From contig NZ_QMEL01000003.1 of assembly GCF_003390885.1 (NCBI RefSeq), positions 1 through 64,000 of the forward strand: DNA of 64,000 nucleotides, in the 5' to 3' direction. How positions within the stretch are numbered: position 1 is the stretch's first letter; the number at the start of each line of letters is the position of its first letter. Made by a program: the position numbers and the translations under genes. Under the pieces are notes generated by a model. The model saw nothing but the letters and a program-made list of their open reading frames with translations, ran no database searches and had not been told where the DNA came from. Origin of the DNA: Pelagibacterium sediminicola. GTDB lineage: Bacteria > Pseudomonadota > Alphaproteobacteria > Rhizobiales > Devosiaceae. Positions 63,099 to 64,000 of this stretch are shown here, piece after piece.

Positions 63099-64000
63099 AT
63101 GCGCCTTTCGAGATATTTCCTGCCCGTCCTCAAGGAGACCCCGAAGGAGGCCGAAATCGTGTCGCACCGGCTCATGCTGCGCGCTGGGATGATCTCTCAG
63201 CAGGGCGCGGGCATGTATGCCTGGCTGCCGCTCGGCTACAAGGTGCTGCGCAAGGTGCAGGACATCATCGAGCAGGAGCAGAACCGCTCCGGGGCCATCG
63301 AATTGCTCATGCCCACGCTCCAGTCCGCCGATCTCTGGCGCGAGAGCGGGCGCTATGAGGATTACGGCAAGGAAATGCTCCGTATGCAAGACCGGCACGA
63401 GCGCGACATGCTCTACGGGCCGACCAATGAGGAGATGATCACCTCGATCTTCCGGTCCTACGTGCAATCCTACAAGGACCTGCCGCTCAACCTCTATCAT
63501 ATCCAGTGGAAGTTCCGCGACGAGATCCGCCCGCGCTTCGGCACCATGCGCAGCCGCGAATTTCTGATGAAGGACGCCTATTCCTTCGATCTGTCCAAGG
63601 ACGATGCGGTGAGGGCCTATAACCGCATGTTCGTGGCTTATCTGCGTACCTTCCACCGCATGGGAATGACCGCTATTCCGATGCGCGCGGAAACCGGTCC
63701 CATCGGGGGCGATCTCAGCCACGAGTTCATCGTCTTGGCCGAAACCGGCGAAAGCGCCGTCTTCTGCCATGCCGACATGCTCGGCAAGACCATTCCCGGC
63801 CCCGACACCGATTTCCTCGGCGATCTCACCCCCATCGTCTCGGACTGGACCTCGCTTTATGCCGCGACCGAGGACATGCACGACGATACCGAGTTCACCG
63901 CCAAGGTCCCCGAGGACAAGCGCATCGCGGCGCGCGGCATCGAGGTCGGGCAGGTCTTTTATTTCGGCACCAAATATTCAGGGCCCATGGGTGCGCAGGT
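63099..64000 (+). CDS. proS: prolyl-tRNA synthetase (partial, runs off the right edge)
   Basis: The first 300 residues of a class II prolyl-tRNA synthetase start with ATG 63099 ([19 protein letters not shown]). The short alphaproteobacterial form is recognisable from [22 protein letters not shown] and the class II motif 2 region [24 protein letters not shown], seen here as [20 protein letters not shown] binding motif [19 protein letters not shown] is also present. It charges tRNA-Pro; the matching tRNA-Pro is at 21864. The gene continues beyond the window. A minus-strand frame covering the same region is an antisense shadow. Confidence 0.95.
   Translation, partial: MRLSRYFLPVLKETPKEAEIVSHRLMLRAGMISQQGAGMYAWLPLGYKVLRKVQDIIEQEQNRSGAIELLMPTLQSADLWRESGRYEDYGKEMLRMQDRHERDMLYGPTNEEMITSIFRSYVQSYKDLPLNLYHIQWKFRDEIRPRFGTMRSREFLMKDAYSFDLSKDDAVRAYNRMFVAYLRTFHRMGMTAIPMRAETGPIGGDLSHEFIVLAETGESAVFCHADMLGKTIPGPDTDFLGDLTPIVSDWTSLYAATEDMHDDTEFTAKVPEDKRIAARGIEVGQVFYFGTKYSGPMGAQ

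Noticed and set aside
62928-63881. A 317-residue minus-strand frame opposite proS
   Set aside because: proS on the plus strand has clear aminoacyl-tRNA synthetase motifs; the minus frame is its antisense shadow.

Overview
The window reads as a GC-rich alphaproteobacterial chromosome, most likely of the order Hyphomicrobiales (Rhizobiales) and perhaps of the family Devosiaceae. The basis is a complete 14-subunit nuoA-N operon with a lengthened NuoE, a bifunctional CysNC, an aapJQMP amino-acid transporter, an RNase J / DUF1467 / proS neighbourhood, an NDUFS4-like accessory complex I protein, and GC-rich hairpin repeats of the rhizobial kind. The order is inferred with fair confidence; the family is a guess. 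No phage, integrase, transposase or CRISPR array was seen. The window is ordinary chromosomal backbone with several accessory transport and regulatory modules.

Layout. 0-5.4 kb: an SH3-domain secreted protein and an unknown membrane protein on the minus strand, then a three-gene plus-strand operon of a periplasmic molybdopterin-domain-like protein, a membrane histidine kinase and a receiver-HTH response regulator. 5.4-5.8 kb: a patch of dispersed repeats. 5.8-15.3 kb: a minus-strand cluster with a hydroxyacid dehydrogenase, two aldehyde dehydrogenases and a complete branched-chain-amino-acid-type (Liv) ABC transporter whose second ATPase carries an unusual 300-residue tail. 16-18.9 kb: trkA-trkH potassium uptake. 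18.9-20.2 kb: a zinc-type CDF exporter with its ArsR/SmtB-type repressor and a matching operator. 20.4-24 kb: LysR regulator, NDUFS4-like protein, tRNA-Pro, PAP2 phosphatase, cystathionine beta-lyase. 24.2-29.8 kb: aapJQMP plus a second, divergent binding protein. 29.9-37.3 kb: cardiolipin synthase, cysteine synthase, cysD-cysNC, an AHSA1-like protein and an Fsr-type exporter. 37.5-41.7 kb: two TerC-family membrane proteins, tRNA-Asn, mobA, tRNA-Cys, two small membrane proteins, an XRE-cupin regulator. 42.1-44.2 kb: three related outer-membrane beta-barrel genes, the first two with strong terminators. 44.4-59.7 kb: nuoA-N with two small extra genes between nuoE/F and nuoF/G. 59.8-64 kb: birA, rnj, a DUF1467 gene and the start of proS, which runs off the right edge.

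How the parts work together. The Liv cluster probably imports a small organic acid, amide or aromatic-type compound and oxidises an aldehyde derived from it. CysD/CysNC and CysK form the sulfate-activation and cysteine branch, and MetC links to methionine. The nuo operon supplies the proton-pumping NADH dehydrogenase; its leader holds an FNR/FixK-like box and three consecutive hairpins, so it may respond to oxygen or be controlled after transcription.

The best candidates for something undescribed are the LivF tail (with an internal ribosome-binding site that could yield a separate 231-residue protein), the two small proteins inside the nuo operon, the molybdopterin-domain/kinase/regulator operon whose first protein has no cysteine to bind the cofactor, and a structured intergenic stretch with a minus-strand terminator upstream of proS.
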